22,970 nt of DNA from CAYWNA01 sp964459305 (GCA_964459305.1 CAYWNA010000215.1:1-22970); one strand, 5' to 3'; counted from the first letter of the stretch, positions 13,977 through 22,666 are shown. A program made the numbers and translations. The notes: a model not told the origin generated them from the sequence alone.

Positions 13977-16900
13977 ATGATGATGCATACCAAATGTGTT
14001 TGGGTTCACCACCGGATCATCGTCCGTTTGACCATACTGGCGCTGAACGTGCTATTCGCAACGTGTGGCGTTGCGGCCGAAGGCCGTGCGGGGATACTCG
14101 GCTATGCCGCCAATACCGTGGGCAACGACACGGTGTTGACTAGCATCGTCGCCATTCGGGGCCATCGGACCGTGGCCTACGACGCGTCGAAGCTGGTCGG
14201 CGTAACTGTAACCCATTTCAAATCCCCCGACACAAGAAACGTCATCTACACGGCTGGCCGCGAAGCGCCGGCACCGGGCACGAGGTCCGCTCTGTTGGGC
14301 GACTTGAAACTGAACACCGGGTTAATCAATCCTGGAGGGCAAAGTGCCTTGCCGGCACGCGGTCCGATCCTTGAGGGACCAGACGCCAGTCCGGGTATGG
14401 CAGTGGCGTTCGATCGCCCGGTCACCAATCTACCCGGCGACGATGTCGTGGTGTTCGAGATTCAGCGGGGGGATTCGCCGCCGAAAGGAGATGCTTTTCA
14501 TGTTGGTCCCCTGCATTTCACTCAGGGGCTGAGGGCGATCACGGTTCACGCATTCGATGTCACCTTCGATCACCCCGCAGCATTGCCGGCAACCCGGTAT
14601 GATCCCTACGTATTTTCCCGATCAGTCGGATCGCTCGAAGAGTTGCAGAACCAACCGCTGAAGCGCGCTGTTTCGCCCGGAGGGTTCAAAGCTTTGACAG
14701 TGGGGATCGATCTAACGGACTTAGGCTACAAAGAAGGCGCGACGGTTGAGGGTTTGTTCTTCCAGGACGCCGGGAGTTCCGGTGTGAAGGTCGATCCGGT
14801 GCTGATCGCCGGCCTGCCGGCACCCGAGTCGCCAAACACCTTGGCGGAGATTCCCAAGCTGCCCCGGCACGAACCACCGCGTCTGCTGCGGGAGTTTCTG
14901 GAAGGTCCGATGGCCGACGTGGAGGAAATCGTCTTTGCCGAGCGTGTGCCGGGCAACGATCACTGGTATGCCAACTTTGGCCATTACTGGTGCGGTCGCC
15001 AAGAGTATCCCGATCAGCGTTTGCCGGAAGGCTGGCAACCGGACCCGATCTTCAAACGCGGTGGCCGACTGTGCCGGCTGAACCTGCGCGCGGGTCAGTT
15101 GAAGGTGCTGTTGGACGATCCGGATGGCGGTGTACGCGACCCACAGGTTCACTACGACGGATCAAGGATTCTCTTCTCTTACCGCAAAGGCGGCCAGTCA
15201 CACTATCACCTGTACGAAATCCAAAGCGATGGCTCCGGGCTAATGCAACTGACGGATGGTCCGTACGACGACATCGAACCCACCTACCTGCCCGACGGCG
15301 GCATCATGTTCTGCTCCAGCCGCTGTCGACGTGTCGTCAACTGTTGGCGCACGCCCGTGGCCACGCTCTACCGTTGCGCCGGCGATGGCACGGGCATCCA
15401 CCCAGTCTCCACCAACATCGAACACGACAACACGCCGTGGGTCTTGCCCGATGGACGCGTCCTCTACATGCGTTGGGAATATGTCGATCGCCACCAGTTG
15501 GCCTTCCACCACCTCTGGACGATCAATCCAGATGGCACTGGCCAAACGGTTTTCTATGGCAATCAGTACCCTGGCACGGCGGTTTTGGACACCGAGCCGA
15601 CCTCCATACCAGGCAAGCATCCCGGCATTTCCATGCTCGACGCCAAACCGATTCCCGGCACCGACAAAGTCGTAGCGTCGTTTTCGCCGCGACACGGAAG
15701 GCCCGAACACATGGGCGTCGTGACGATCGTCGATCCCAACAATGGGCCCGACGACATACACGCTACCAGACCGGTGAGCCAACCGGGCCAGATGTTTCGC
15801 GATCCCTATGCTTTCTCGGAAGACTGTTTTTTGGTGGCGAATCGGCAAGGCGTCCTGGTGATGGACGGCCAGGGTAACACGGAAATCGTCTACCGCCCAC
15901 GGGCCGGCGGCCAACTTGAGTGCCACGAACCGCGGCCGCTCAGTCCGTGGCCTCGCGAACGCGCCATCCCGTCACGAGTTGATCTTTCGCAAGATACAGG
16001 CCGGTTGATGCTCGGCGACATCTACCGCGGAAGGAACATGGAGGGCGTACGGCGCGGCGAAATCAAGAATCTGCTTGTGCTCGAACAGTTGCCCAAGCCC
16101 GTGAATTTTTCCGGAGGGCCGTGGCCGCTGAGTGCTGGTGGCACGTTTACACTGGCGCGGGTCTTGGGCACAGTACCCGTGGAGCCCGACGGCTCGGCCT
16201 ACTTCGAGCTGCCCGCGTTGCGGCCGGTGTTTTTTGTGGCGTTGGACGAAAACGACCTGTCGGTCAAGCGGATGCAGAGCTTTGTGTCGGTCGAGCCGGG
16301 AGAGACGGCCGGATGTGTTGGCTGCCACGAACATCGCGTTGAACCACCGCGCAGGCAACTCGACGTGATGGCCTTAAAGCGATCGCCCAGCCGGATCGAG
16401 TCGAATGGGGACGTGCCCGATGTATTGGATTTCCCGCGCGACGTCCAACCCATTCTGGACCGCCATTGCGTCGAGTGTCACAACCCGGATCGATTCGACG
16501 GACAAATCGACCTGACTGGCGACCACACGCCGTTGTTTTCCCAAAGCTATTGGACGATCGTGCAGCGAGCGTTGATTGCCGACGGACGGAACGAGCCGCA
16601 CGGCAATCGAGCCCCGCGTGCGATCGGCACAGGTGCCAGCCGCCTGTTGAGCCTTCTGGACGGCAGTCATTACGAAACGAAACTGTCCGACCGCGAGTAT
16701 CGGGCCGTGCGGTTGTGGATCGAAACCAGCGCAACTTATCCTGGCACCTACGCCGCGTTGGGATCGGGGATGACAACGGTCGCTTTCCCGGTAGAGACGA
16801 TGGAGCGCCGTTGCGGCGGCTGTCACGGATCGCCGCCGAACACAAAACCGCAGATCGGTGGCGGTCTGTATTTTACCTTTGGCAAGCCGGGACCGCCGTT

Positions 16901-17366
16901 GCCGCTGGTTCACGAGTTGATGGATCTCAAGCGAATCCGTGGGGCCATGGGCTACTTCAAGTTCGGTCGCAGCCGCACGCCGCAGTCACTGTGCAACCTC
17001 ACCCGGCCCGACAAATCGCTACTCCTTCGGGCGCCGCTTTCGCGCGATGCCGGCGGACTCGGATTGTGCGAGCCAGACGTGTTCGCCGAGCCAAACGATC
17101 CCGACTACTGCAGGATCCTGGCGTCAATCACCGCCGCCGCCGAGCGTCACCGCCAGACCGAACGGTTCGACATGCCAGGCTTCCGCCCCAACGACCACTA
17201 CATCCTCCAGATGCAACGCTACGGCATCCTACCCAAAGACATCGCACCGGACGAACCGATCGACATCCACGCTACCGATCAGGCATACTGGCGGTCGTTT
17301 TGGTATCGACCGCCCGCGCCCGTTGCTGTGTTACACTCGCCACGGGCTGCGCATGGGGCGGATTAG
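13977..17366 (+). CDS. HzsA-related secreted multihaem cytochrome c protein
   Basis: About 1129 residues with a signal peptide (MMMHTKCVWVHH, then a hydrophobic core to VAA). Residues ~300-700 are a beta-propeller-like region with WD40/TolB-type strands: RDPQVHYDGSRILFSYRKGG, DIEPTYLPDGGIMFCSS, NTPWVLPDGRVLYMRWE. The C-terminal third holds three haem motifs: CVGCH (780-784), CVECH (831-835) and CGGCH (946-950). This is the layout of the HzsA-related family, relatives of the hydrazine synthase alpha subunit. In the Kuenenia enzyme the active-site haem uses a Tyr four residues after the motif His; here that position is Val, and no beta or gamma subunits are nearby, so hydrazine synthesis is unlikely. 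Upstream in-frame ATGs at 13893, 13932 and 13965 are alternatives; AAGG before 13977-13983 favours a start there. Its 3' end overlaps the convergent oxidoreductase gene by 36 bases. Role unknown. Confidence 0.8.
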   Translation: MMMHTKCVWVHHRIIVRLTILALNVLFATCGVAAEGRAGILGYAANTVGNDTVLTSIVAIRGHRTVAYDASKLVGVTVTHFKSPDTRNVIYTAGREAPAPGTRSALLGDLKLNTGLINPGGQSALPARGPILEGPDASPGMAVAFDRPVTNLPGDDVVVFEIQRGDSPPKGDAFHVGPLHFTQGLRAITVHAFDVTFDHPAALPATRYDPYVFSRSVGSLEELQNQPLKRAVSPGGFKALTVGIDLTDLGYKEGATVEGLFFQDAGSSGVKVDPVLIAGLPAPESPNTLAEIPKLPRHEPPRLLREFLEGPMADVEEIVFAERVPGNDHWYANFGHYWCGRQEYPDQRLPEGWQPDPIFKRGGRLCRLNLRAGQLKVLLDDPDGGVRDPQVHYDGSRILFSYRKGGQSHYHLYEIQSDGSGLMQLTDGPYDDIEPTYLPDGGIMFCSSRCRRVVNCWRTPVATLYRCAGDGTGIHPVSTNIEHDNTPWVLPDGRVLYMRWEYVDRHQLAFHHLWTINPDGTGQTVFYGNQYPGTAVLDTEPTSIPGKHPGISMLDAKPIPGTDKVVASFSPRHGRPEHMGVVTIVDPNNGPDDIHATRPVSQPGQMFRDPYAFSEDCFLVANRQGVLVMDGQGNTEIVYRPRAGGQLECHEPRPLSPWPRERAIPSRVDLSQDTGRLMLGDIYRGRNMEGVRRGEIKNLLVLEQLPKPVNFSGGPWPLSAGGTFTLARVLGTVPVEPDGSAYFELPALRPVFFVALDENDLSVKRMQSFVSVEPGETAGCVGCHEHRVEPPRRQLDVMALKRSPSRIESNGDVPDVLDFPRDVQPILDRHCVECHNPDRFDGQIDLTGDHTPLFSQSYWTIVQRALIADGRNEPHGNRAPRAIGTGASRLLSLLDGSHYETKLSDREYRAVRLWIETSATYPGTYAALGSGMTTVAFPVETMERRCGGCHGSPPNTKPQIGGGLYFTFGKPGPPLPLVHELMDLKRIRGAMGYFKFGRSRTPQSLCNLTRPDKSLLLRAPLSRDAGGLGLCEPDVFAEPNDPDYCRILASITAAAERHRQTERFDMPGFRPNDHYILQMQRYGILPKDIAPDEPIDIHATDQAYWRSFWYRPPAPVAVLHSPRAAHGAD

Positions 17367-18662
17367 CTGGCGGTTGGCATCGGCATTGTCGTCGAACCGT
17401 TCTGTGGTTGGGTCCCAGCGCAGCGGTTGACTCAGGCGACCCGCGACCTCGGCGATCATGCCCAGGTACGACGCCACGTGCCCGGCCTCGACGGGCGCCA
17501 CCGGATCGCGTCGTTCGCGTACGCAGGTGATGAAATCGGCGTGGTGGTTCGTCGATTCGTACAGTTGTGGCTCGCCCGGTTTGATCTCCACCTCCAATAG
17601 CGACTTGGGCTCCGCCTTGATGCCGCCTCGGTTGACGTGCACCCACCCCTCTTCGCCGATGAAACGCGTACCTTGAGGCAGCGGGTTTCCGGTGTCGGTG
17701 AACTTCATCCGCAGACCGTCGTCAAAGTTGAACTCCGCCTGCCACGAACTGATGTTGTCGCAGATTGGGTGCGTGCGGTACTCCGAACGGCAGGTGACTT
17801 GGCAGGGCTGGCTGCTGATCGACGGGCAGCCCCAATGCGCGATGTCCAAATGATGCACGCCCCAGTTGATGATGAATCCGGCACAGAGGTCCCAGATCAA
17901 GTACCACCCCGGCCAGTCGACACAGAAGGGCGTATACGGTCTCATTCGCGCCGGGCCGACGTACATGTCGTAGTCAAACCCGTCCGGCACCGGCGCCGGT
18001 GTTATCGGGCCCTTGAAGCGCGGCTGGTACTTCGGCCCAGGCGCTGCGACCTCGACCGTGTGCACTTTGCCGAGATACCCGAACCTGGCCAAATTCGAAG
18101 CGTGACGGAACTTCCGGTCGGACCGTTGCTGCGTACCGGTCTGGAAAATGCGGCCGTAGCGGCGGATCGCATCGCGTATGGCTTGGCATTCAGCGACGGA
18201 TACACCAAGCGGTTTCTCGCAGTACATGTCTTTGCCGGCCCGCGCCGCAGCCACGGCGATCGCGGCGTGCCAATGGTCCTGCGGGCTTATCACCACGGCA
18301 TCAACGTCATCACGTCCCAGAACCTCGCGGAAATCGTTGTAGGCGTCACAGGGCTTGCCGCCGCCGCGCCCGTCCGTCTCATACTTCTGGGCAACCATCT
18401 TCGATGCGCCATTACGCTTGTCGCGTTTGACATCGCATACGGCCACTACCTGTGCGTCGGCCGATGGCAGAAACGCACGCATGTTGCTCGTGCCGCGCCC
18501 ACCGGCACCGATGATCCCCAGCGTGATGCGATCCGACGGTGGTGTTGCATCGTCGCGTCCCAGCGCCGCGGCTGGCACAATCCATGGCGCCGCCATCGCC
18601 GACGCCGCATGACAGACAAAACTTCGCCGCGTGATCCGACCGTTCTTTCTATGTGTTCCCAT
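17331..18662 (-). CDS. Tat-exported Gfo/Idh/MocA family oxidoreductase
   Basis: A 443-residue NAD(P)-dependent sugar or cyclitol oxidoreductase-like protein exported folded by the Tat path. The signal is ITRRSFVCHAASAMAAP (10-26). The Rossmann fold starts with LGIIGAGGRGTSN (48-60). Family motifs follow: VVAVCDV (72-78), SPQDHWHA (126-133), and CEKPLG (148-153), whose Lys is the usual catalytic lysine. The C-terminal part includes WGVHHLDIAHWGCP, where His/Asp residues line the active site. This subtype is abundant in planctomycetes beside glycoside hydrolases and DUF1080 proteins. The ATG at 18662 is chosen over the one 30 bases upstream because GGAGCG precedes it and the Tat motif is then at the normal distance. 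Substrate unknown. Converges with the HzsA-related gene. Confidence 0.9.
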   Translation of the reverse strand: MGTHRKNGRITRRSFVCHAASAMAAPWIVPAAALGRDDATPPSDRITLGIIGAGGRGTSNMRAFLPSADAQVVAVCDVKRDKRNGASKMVAQKYETDGRGGGKPCDAYNDFREVLGRDDVDAVVISPQDHWHAAIAVAAARAGKDMYCEKPLGVSVAECQAIRDAIRRYGRIFQTGTQQRSDRKFRHASNLARFGYLGKVHTVEVAAPGPKYQPRFKGPITPAPVPDGFDYDMYVGPARMRPYTPFCVDWPGWYLIWDLCAGFIINWGVHHLDIAHWGCPSISSQPCQVTCRSEYRTHPICDNISSWQAEFNFDDGLRMKFTDTGNPLPQGTRFIGEEGWVHVNRGGIKAEPKSLLEVEIKPGEPQLYESTNHHADFITCVRERRDPVAPVEAGHVASYLGMIAEVAGRLSQPLRWDPTTERFDDNADANRQLIRPMRSPWRV

Positions 18663-18927
18663 CGTTTCGCTCCGTTGACCCGAACCTGACAAAATGCTCT
18701 ACGCCCCCACTTCGCACTGTGCACCAAAAACACCTGCATTGTACACCATGCGAAACGGCCCACAACGCGCCGCCGCCGTCCGGGACGAAATGACGCGTGA
18801 ATTGAGCCCTTGCCTGCGCCGGCTCTCCAAAACGCGGCTAAGTCCGACACGGGCGCCGCCGAATGGTGTATCATGTCGTTGCAGCAAAGCACTACCAGGC
18901 TGCGTTCTTGAATGAAGGACTGCCGAC

Positions 18928-21036
18928 ATGACGTTACTGACTGCAAACCTGCTAACCGTGCTCTGCCTACCGCTTGTTGCCGAAGGACCGGTGAACCTTC
19001 TTTGCGAATGGCAGGCGAATCCACAGGCTGTGCGCGATCCTTGCCCGGAGTTCTATTGGGAAGTACCGTCGCAGAGCGCCTTTTGCATTGCTGTGGCAGC
19101 CGCCCCTGACGGGTTCGACAGTCCTGTATGGCAGAGCACCAAGAAAAGCAAACTTCCGATTGTAGAATACGGCGGCCCTCCGTTGCGCAATCACACGACG
19201 TATCACTGGAAGGTCTGGGTGTGGGACGAGGCAGGCAAGCCGTGTCCTGAACCGCCGTCGCAGTCTTTCAGGCTGGATTGCCATCCTATGCCTCATCATC
19301 TTCCCAGCGTCCGCACATTTGTGAATTTCGCCGGAAATCCGGATTGGGCCAAGGACAAGATCGACCTGTGCTTCCGCAACGAAGCCAAGCAGGGACGCAG
19401 TAACATCATTGCCGTTCGTTATGCCCTGATTTGCACCATGGTCATTCCATCGAAAAAGACCGATGATCTGGAGGCATTCTGCCGGCAGCATGGATACGAA
19501 TTCGAAGACTGCTTTTGCCACTTTGCCGAGGACACGCAGGTCTCGCTCCACGTCGGTGCCGAACGTGCGGAAAACCCAAGGGAAAAGCGGCTCTGTCCCG
19601 GCTGGGATCCCAAGAGCGATCCGAACGGGGACGGGCGCGTCGATGACGATGAGTTCAATACGTTCGCCAATCCAAAGGCTACGGCTCGCGAAAGGAAGCA
19701 GGCTCGCATACCCATTTATTTTTGGGGGGCACCGCGGGACGACTACGTGATGAACGTGGGGCACGCGGGCTATCAGCAGTTCATGGCGAGCGTTTACGCC
19801 GCGGAAATGGCCGAAGGGTACGACGGCATCTACTTCGACACGGTGCCGCCCGATGTTGCCGGCCCGGGACGCAACAGCCGCGTTGCCGAGTATCCACGCG
19901 AGGGCGATGAAGTCGATCGCTGGATGCGAGATTTGCAGCTACTGTTCGCCAAGATCAAGATAGCCCAGCCTGGAAAGATGATTCTCGCCAACGGCTGGCG
20001 CGCCGACCCAATGGTGATCGATGGCTTCCAAGCCGAAAACTGGCAGAGAATCACTCATCCGCAGGATCGCTGGCGACGGCTGATCGACGAAATGAGAGAG
20101 TACGACCGCCGCGGCAAGATGCAACTGATCCAGTACAACCCAATCTTCCATCCCGAACTTGCTGAATTCGGCCCAAAGGCCGAGGGCATCAGTGACGACC
20201 GGGACAAGCTGTACGGACTGGCTACCTACCGCCTGGCTCACGGCGACCACTCGTATTTTGGTTTCGGCAGCCATCCGTACCGAAATGTCACCAGACAATG
20301 GTTCGGCGCGATCGAGCACGATATCGGTCACCCGGTTGGCGAGTACTACGTCATGAGCGAGAACGAACGGTCGACCGTAAAGGACTCCGGCAACTTGCTG
20401 GTCAATGGCGACTTTGAAATCGCTGACGATCGCGGCAAGCCGGCAGATTGGAAACTCATCGAGCCCATTCAACTCGACTCGACAACAACTCACGGCGGCC
20501 GGCACTCGGCAAAGATCGCCAGCGATTCGCTGCAAATCAACAACATCAACAGGCAATACGTGAAACTGAAGCCTCAGACAGCCTACACGTTGACCGCCTG
20601 GATCAAGACCCACGATGTGATAGGGAGTCCGGGTGCTCAGGTCTATCCCTATGAGTTCGACGATGCCAAAGGTACCGGGCCGGCGATTACCGTCACGGGC
20701 ACGAGCGACTGGAAGCGATACCGGCAGACGTTTACCACAGGCTCCGACGGGCAAGGCCGCATCAACTTTCGCATTTACGGAGCTACCGGCACGGCGTGGT
20801 TCGACGGCCTGGAATTGGTCGAGGGCGCCGTCTATACGGAGACGATCTTCGCACGCAGATTTACCAAAGGCCTCGTTCTCGTCCGTCCTTACACAGGCGG
20901 CGATTTTGGCGGCGGCATGAGTTCGCAAGTGACGCTTCCCGCCACCTTGCGCCCATTGAGCGCGGACGGAACGCTCAGCGAACCCGTAGGAAAGGTCAGG
21001 CTCCGCAACGGCGAAGCCGCGATTTTGGTTCGCTAG
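18928..21036 (+). CDS. Secreted multi-domain glycoside hydrolase-like protein with an EF-hand-type loop
   Basis: A 702-residue protein with a short, weak signal peptide (about 1-19). Residues 25-116 look like a fibronectin-like domain similar to the start of alpha-L-rhamnosidases (LLCEWQANPQAVRDPCPEFYWEV, later YHWKVWVWD). A TIM-barrel-like catalytic region runs from about 125 to 480 with RTFVNFAG, RYALICTMVIP, IPIYFWGAPRDDY, YDGIYFDTVPPD (298-309) and KMILANGWRADP, similar to putative glycoside hydrolases of GHL15 type. A perfect EF-hand/dockerin-type calcium loop (D231, N233, D235, V238, D239, E242) is inserted in it. Residues ~490-630 form a CBM4/9-like sandwich (NLLVNGDFE, HSAKIAS, AWFDGLELVEG), then a beta-rich tail. 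TATCAT at 18869-18874 is a possible -10 box. Substrate unknown. Confidence 0.7.
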   Translation: MTLLTANLLTVLCLPLVAEGPVNLLCEWQANPQAVRDPCPEFYWEVPSQSAFCIAVAAAPDGFDSPVWQSTKKSKLPIVEYGGPPLRNHTTYHWKVWVWDEAGKPCPEPPSQSFRLDCHPMPHHLPSVRTFVNFAGNPDWAKDKIDLCFRNEAKQGRSNIIAVRYALICTMVIPSKKTDDLEAFCRQHGYEFEDCFCHFAEDTQVSLHVGAERAENPREKRLCPGWDPKSDPNGDGRVDDDEFNTFANPKATARERKQARIPIYFWGAPRDDYVMNVGHAGYQQFMASVYAAEMAEGYDGIYFDTVPPDVAGPGRNSRVAEYPREGDEVDRWMRDLQLLFAKIKIAQPGKMILANGWRADPMVIDGFQAENWQRITHPQDRWRRLIDEMREYDRRGKMQLIQYNPIFHPELAEFGPKAEGISDDRDKLYGLATYRLAHGDHSYFGFGSHPYRNVTRQWFGAIEHDIGHPVGEYYVMSENERSTVKDSGNLLVNGDFEIADDRGKPADWKLIEPIQLDSTTTHGGRHSAKIASDSLQINNINRQYVKLKPQTAYTLTAWIKTHDVIGSPGAQVYPYEFDDAKGTGPAITVTGTSDWKRYRQTFTTGSDGQGRINFRIYGATGTAWFDGLELVEGAVYTETIFARRFTKGLVLVRPYTGGDFGGGMSSQVTLPATLRPLSADGTLSEPVGKVRLRNGEAAILVR

Positions 21037-21728
21037 TCGATCTCTTTGATCTTGACGTTTCGGAAGTAGACCAACGCGCCCGCGTGCTTGCCCTGGAGGC
21101 CGATGTGGCCGCTGGTCGGCAACTCGGCAAGCGGCTTGCTCAGCCAAGGCGGAATGTCGCTGCCGTCCGGGTTCTTCTTGGCCGACGTCCACTTCTTCAT
21201 GTCCAATTCCGTGACCAAAGCACCGTTGAGCACCACGTAGACCATCTCGTCCTTGCAGGTAATCGTGCAGCGATTCCACTTGCCAGGCTTCTTCACGGTG
21301 CTCTTGCTTGCGGCCAGATGTCCGAAAGCCGCACCGCATTGCCATGTCTTGGGCATCTTGGCCCATTTTTCAGCGAAGTCATCGCTAATCTGGATTTCAA
21401 CGGAATTGGGGATCCAGTTCTTAATGTCGCTGCAGTAGACGACCACACCGCTGTTCGCTTCAGCGGTTGTCTGGAATTCCAGGTCCAGAACACAGTTGTC
21501 GTACTTTTTCTTTGTCCACATGCACTGGTCCTCTTTGGCGGTCAGAATGCCGTGGCGGAAGATCCAGACACCTTCTGGGAAGATGGCGTTAGACAGATCG
21601 TCTGCGAACAGATTCTCCCAACCGCTGGAGTCCGGATGTGCTGTGGGACGCTGGAAATCCGCCCCATGCCCGCAAGCCGACAAAACGAAGACGACAATCA
21701 ACGACGTGGTGCAGATAGTTTTGCTCAT
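21033..21728 (-). CDS. DUF1080 (3-keto-disaccharide hydrolase-like) lipoprotein
   Basis: A 231-residue exported protein with a concanavalin-like fold. The N-terminus is a lipoprotein signal: MSKTICTTSLIVVFVLSAC, with lipobox LSAC and Cys19 as the lipidated residue. The DUF1080 pattern follows: WENLFADDL, EGVWIFRHGILTAKED, WTKKKYDNCVLDLEFQ, NSGVVVYCSD, SVEIQISDD, GKWNRCTITCKDEMVYVVLNG, and a final GHIGLQGKHAGALVYFRNVKIKEI. Members act on glycans; one studied group hydrolyses 3-keto-disaccharides. The start is the ATG at 21728; upstream codons in the open frame lack sense and the signal begins there. The gene converges on the glycoside hydrolase gene and the two stop codons interlock in one CTAG. 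Confidence 0.92.
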   Translation of the reverse strand: MSKTICTTSLIVVFVLSACGHGADFQRPTAHPDSSGWENLFADDLSNAIFPEGVWIFRHGILTAKEDQCMWTKKKYDNCVLDLEFQTTAEANSGVVVYCSDIKNWIPNSVEIQISDDFAEKWAKMPKTWQCGAAFGHLAASKSTVKKPGKWNRCTITCKDEMVYVVLNGALVTELDMKKWTSAKKNPDGSDIPPWLSKPLAELPTSGHIGLQGKHAGALVYFRNVKIKEID

Positions 21729-22130
21729 CAATGTGTTAGCCTTGATGTTGCGAGTACTTGTGCAAAATATTGAAAGCCAGACGACCGCCTTGAGTGTATC
21801 AGTCTGGCGTAGCGTTAACAACGATCCGCTCCGTTTGCGGTCACGCCGTCGCCAGTTAACCCGTCCCCACGACTTCGGCAATCCGGAATTTCTTGGCCTG
21901 TTATGCCCTCTGCGGGAAGGCGTCTTGCGGCGGTGCCGCTCATGGTGATCTGACAGTACATCGTGATGCGGGTGGAGCCAAGCGGTCGTTGGCGGTGATG
22001 CAACGATGAGTCAAACCCATGACTCGGGACTGCGACGCCGCTATCATGTTTCTGTACTACAGGCAATCTGCTAACATTTCGAGGTCCGCTCGGTCCGAAA
22101 CGCAAGTCCTCAGCCGGTGTCTGATAAGCA
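21729..22130. other. Gene-free stretch upstream of the DUF1080 gene
   Basis: Roughly 400 bases between divergent genes without a gene I can support. A 42-codon - strand frame starting at 21944 has no motif or ribosome site. Apart from the candidate promoter at 21793-21821 I see only weak, short inverted sequences. Confidence 0.6.
21793..21821 (-). promoter_or_regulatory. Candidate sigma-70-type promoter for the DUF1080 gene
   Basis: On the - strand TTGTTA (21821-21816) and TACACT (21798-21793) are 17 bases apart, each matching four of six consensus positions. The -10 box is 64 bases before the ATG. Spacing is ideal but the boxes are only moderate, so this is tentative. Confidence 0.3.
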
Positions 22131-22355
22131 ATGAACGACTCCACAACCCGACCGATCCGCCCGTCCAGGCGACGTCAGAAAGGGCCGAAAATCTGCCACT
22201 GTTGTTCTGAGGAAGTTCCCTTCTGCTGGAGTTGCCGTTGCGGCTTTCTGATCTGCCAGGCTTGCATGCATGAGAACCTGTGGGGCATGTCCTGCAACAA
22301 TATCACCTGGCAATGTCCGGACTGCGGTCACGAGAACGGTTTCGGGAACCAGTAG
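22131..22355 (+). CDS. Cys-rich zinc-ribbon microprotein
   Basis: A 74-residue protein with eleven cysteines after a basic N-terminus of about 20 residues. The cysteines form CHCC (22-25), CWSCRC (32-37), CQAC (42-45), C55 and CPDC (62-65), with the conserved-looking connector NLWGMSCNNITW and the ending NGFGNQ. Two or more zinc sites are likely. The regular CxxC spacing and clean open frame argue for a real gene, and the pattern reminds me of small conserved proteins of anaerobic bacteria, though I cannot name the family. There is no clear ribosome site before the ATG. It stands alone between the DUF1080 gene and a gene-free, mobile-looking region. Function unknown; nucleic-acid or protein binding would be usual for such ribbons. 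Confidence 0.7.
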   Translation: MNDSTTRPIRPSRRRQKGPKICHCCSEEVPFCWSCRCGFLICQACMHENLWGMSCNNITWQCPDCGHENGFGNQ

Positions 22356-22505
22356 ATGCGCATACAGAATGTCGATCTGCTCTTTCTCCTCTGAGTCGTC
22401 AACCGGGCGGGCTGCGGCAGACGTCAGGATTCCTGGGCGGCGGGCGATGCGTGACACAGATCGGGTCCCCGTCGTGCTACACACCGGGGCTCATGGAGCA
22501 GAAAG

Positions 22506-22563
22506 TGTCATATCCGACGATTTCCACGCCTTATCCGACAAGAGCCCCCCTTGTTATCCGACA
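22506..22563. mobile_element. Possible insertion-sequence end (IS21-like multiple terminal repeats)
   Basis: TATCCGAC occurs three times in the same direction, starting at 22511, 22532 and 22555, at 21- and 23-base spacing. The first lies in TGTCATATCCGAC, which begins with the TG typical of many element tips. Regular repeats just inside the tip resemble transposase binding sites of IS21-type elements. No transposase gene lies on either side in the window and no inverted copy is visible, so it could be a remnant. Confidence 0.4.
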
Positions 22564-22624
22564 TTTTGGCGATTGGGGCCAAATCGGGGTCAAAACGGCG
22601 AAAAGGGCTCGTCGTAAGTCCATG

Positions 22625-22663
22625 AAAAAACGCCGCTTGTGATTCCACTCGCAAGCGGCGTTT
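22625..22663 (-). terminator. Rho-independent terminator for - strand transcription
   Basis: AAACGCCGCTTG (22628-22639) pairs perfectly with CAAGCGGCGTTT (22652-22663) around a 12-base loop. Read on the - strand the stem runs into six T residues (22630-22625), as in an intrinsic terminator. Transcription would come from the right, where no gene remains apart from the tRNA-end-like fragment at 22667-22685. Confidence 0.65.
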
Positions 22664-22666
22664 AAG

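Noticed and set aside
13724..13993. Upstream 90-codon extension of the GH39-like gene
   Set aside because: A signal peptide begins exactly at the ATG at 13723 behind a strong AGGAGA site; the extension is Arg/Ser-rich and overlaps the start of the divergent gene.
13761..14012. Eighty-three-codon - strand frame in the divergent promoter region
   Set aside because: It overlaps the start of the HzsA-related gene antisense and shows no recognisable motif.
13977..17366. Reading the triheme protein as a true hydrazine synthase (anammox)
   Set aside because: The haem-ligand Tyr position is Val, a third haem motif is present, and no HzsB/HzsC genes are near; this fits the broad HzsA-related family instead.
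22483..22486. Region after the zinc-ribbon gene as a continuation of that gene
   Set aside because: A clean stop follows the conserved-looking NGFGNQ ending, and the next frame reads only MRIQNVDLLFLL before another stop.
22280..22642. Two overlapping + strand frames of 115-120 codons
   Set aside because: They run through the zinc-ribbon gene in other frames, the TATCCGAC repeats and the terminator; no motif or start signal.
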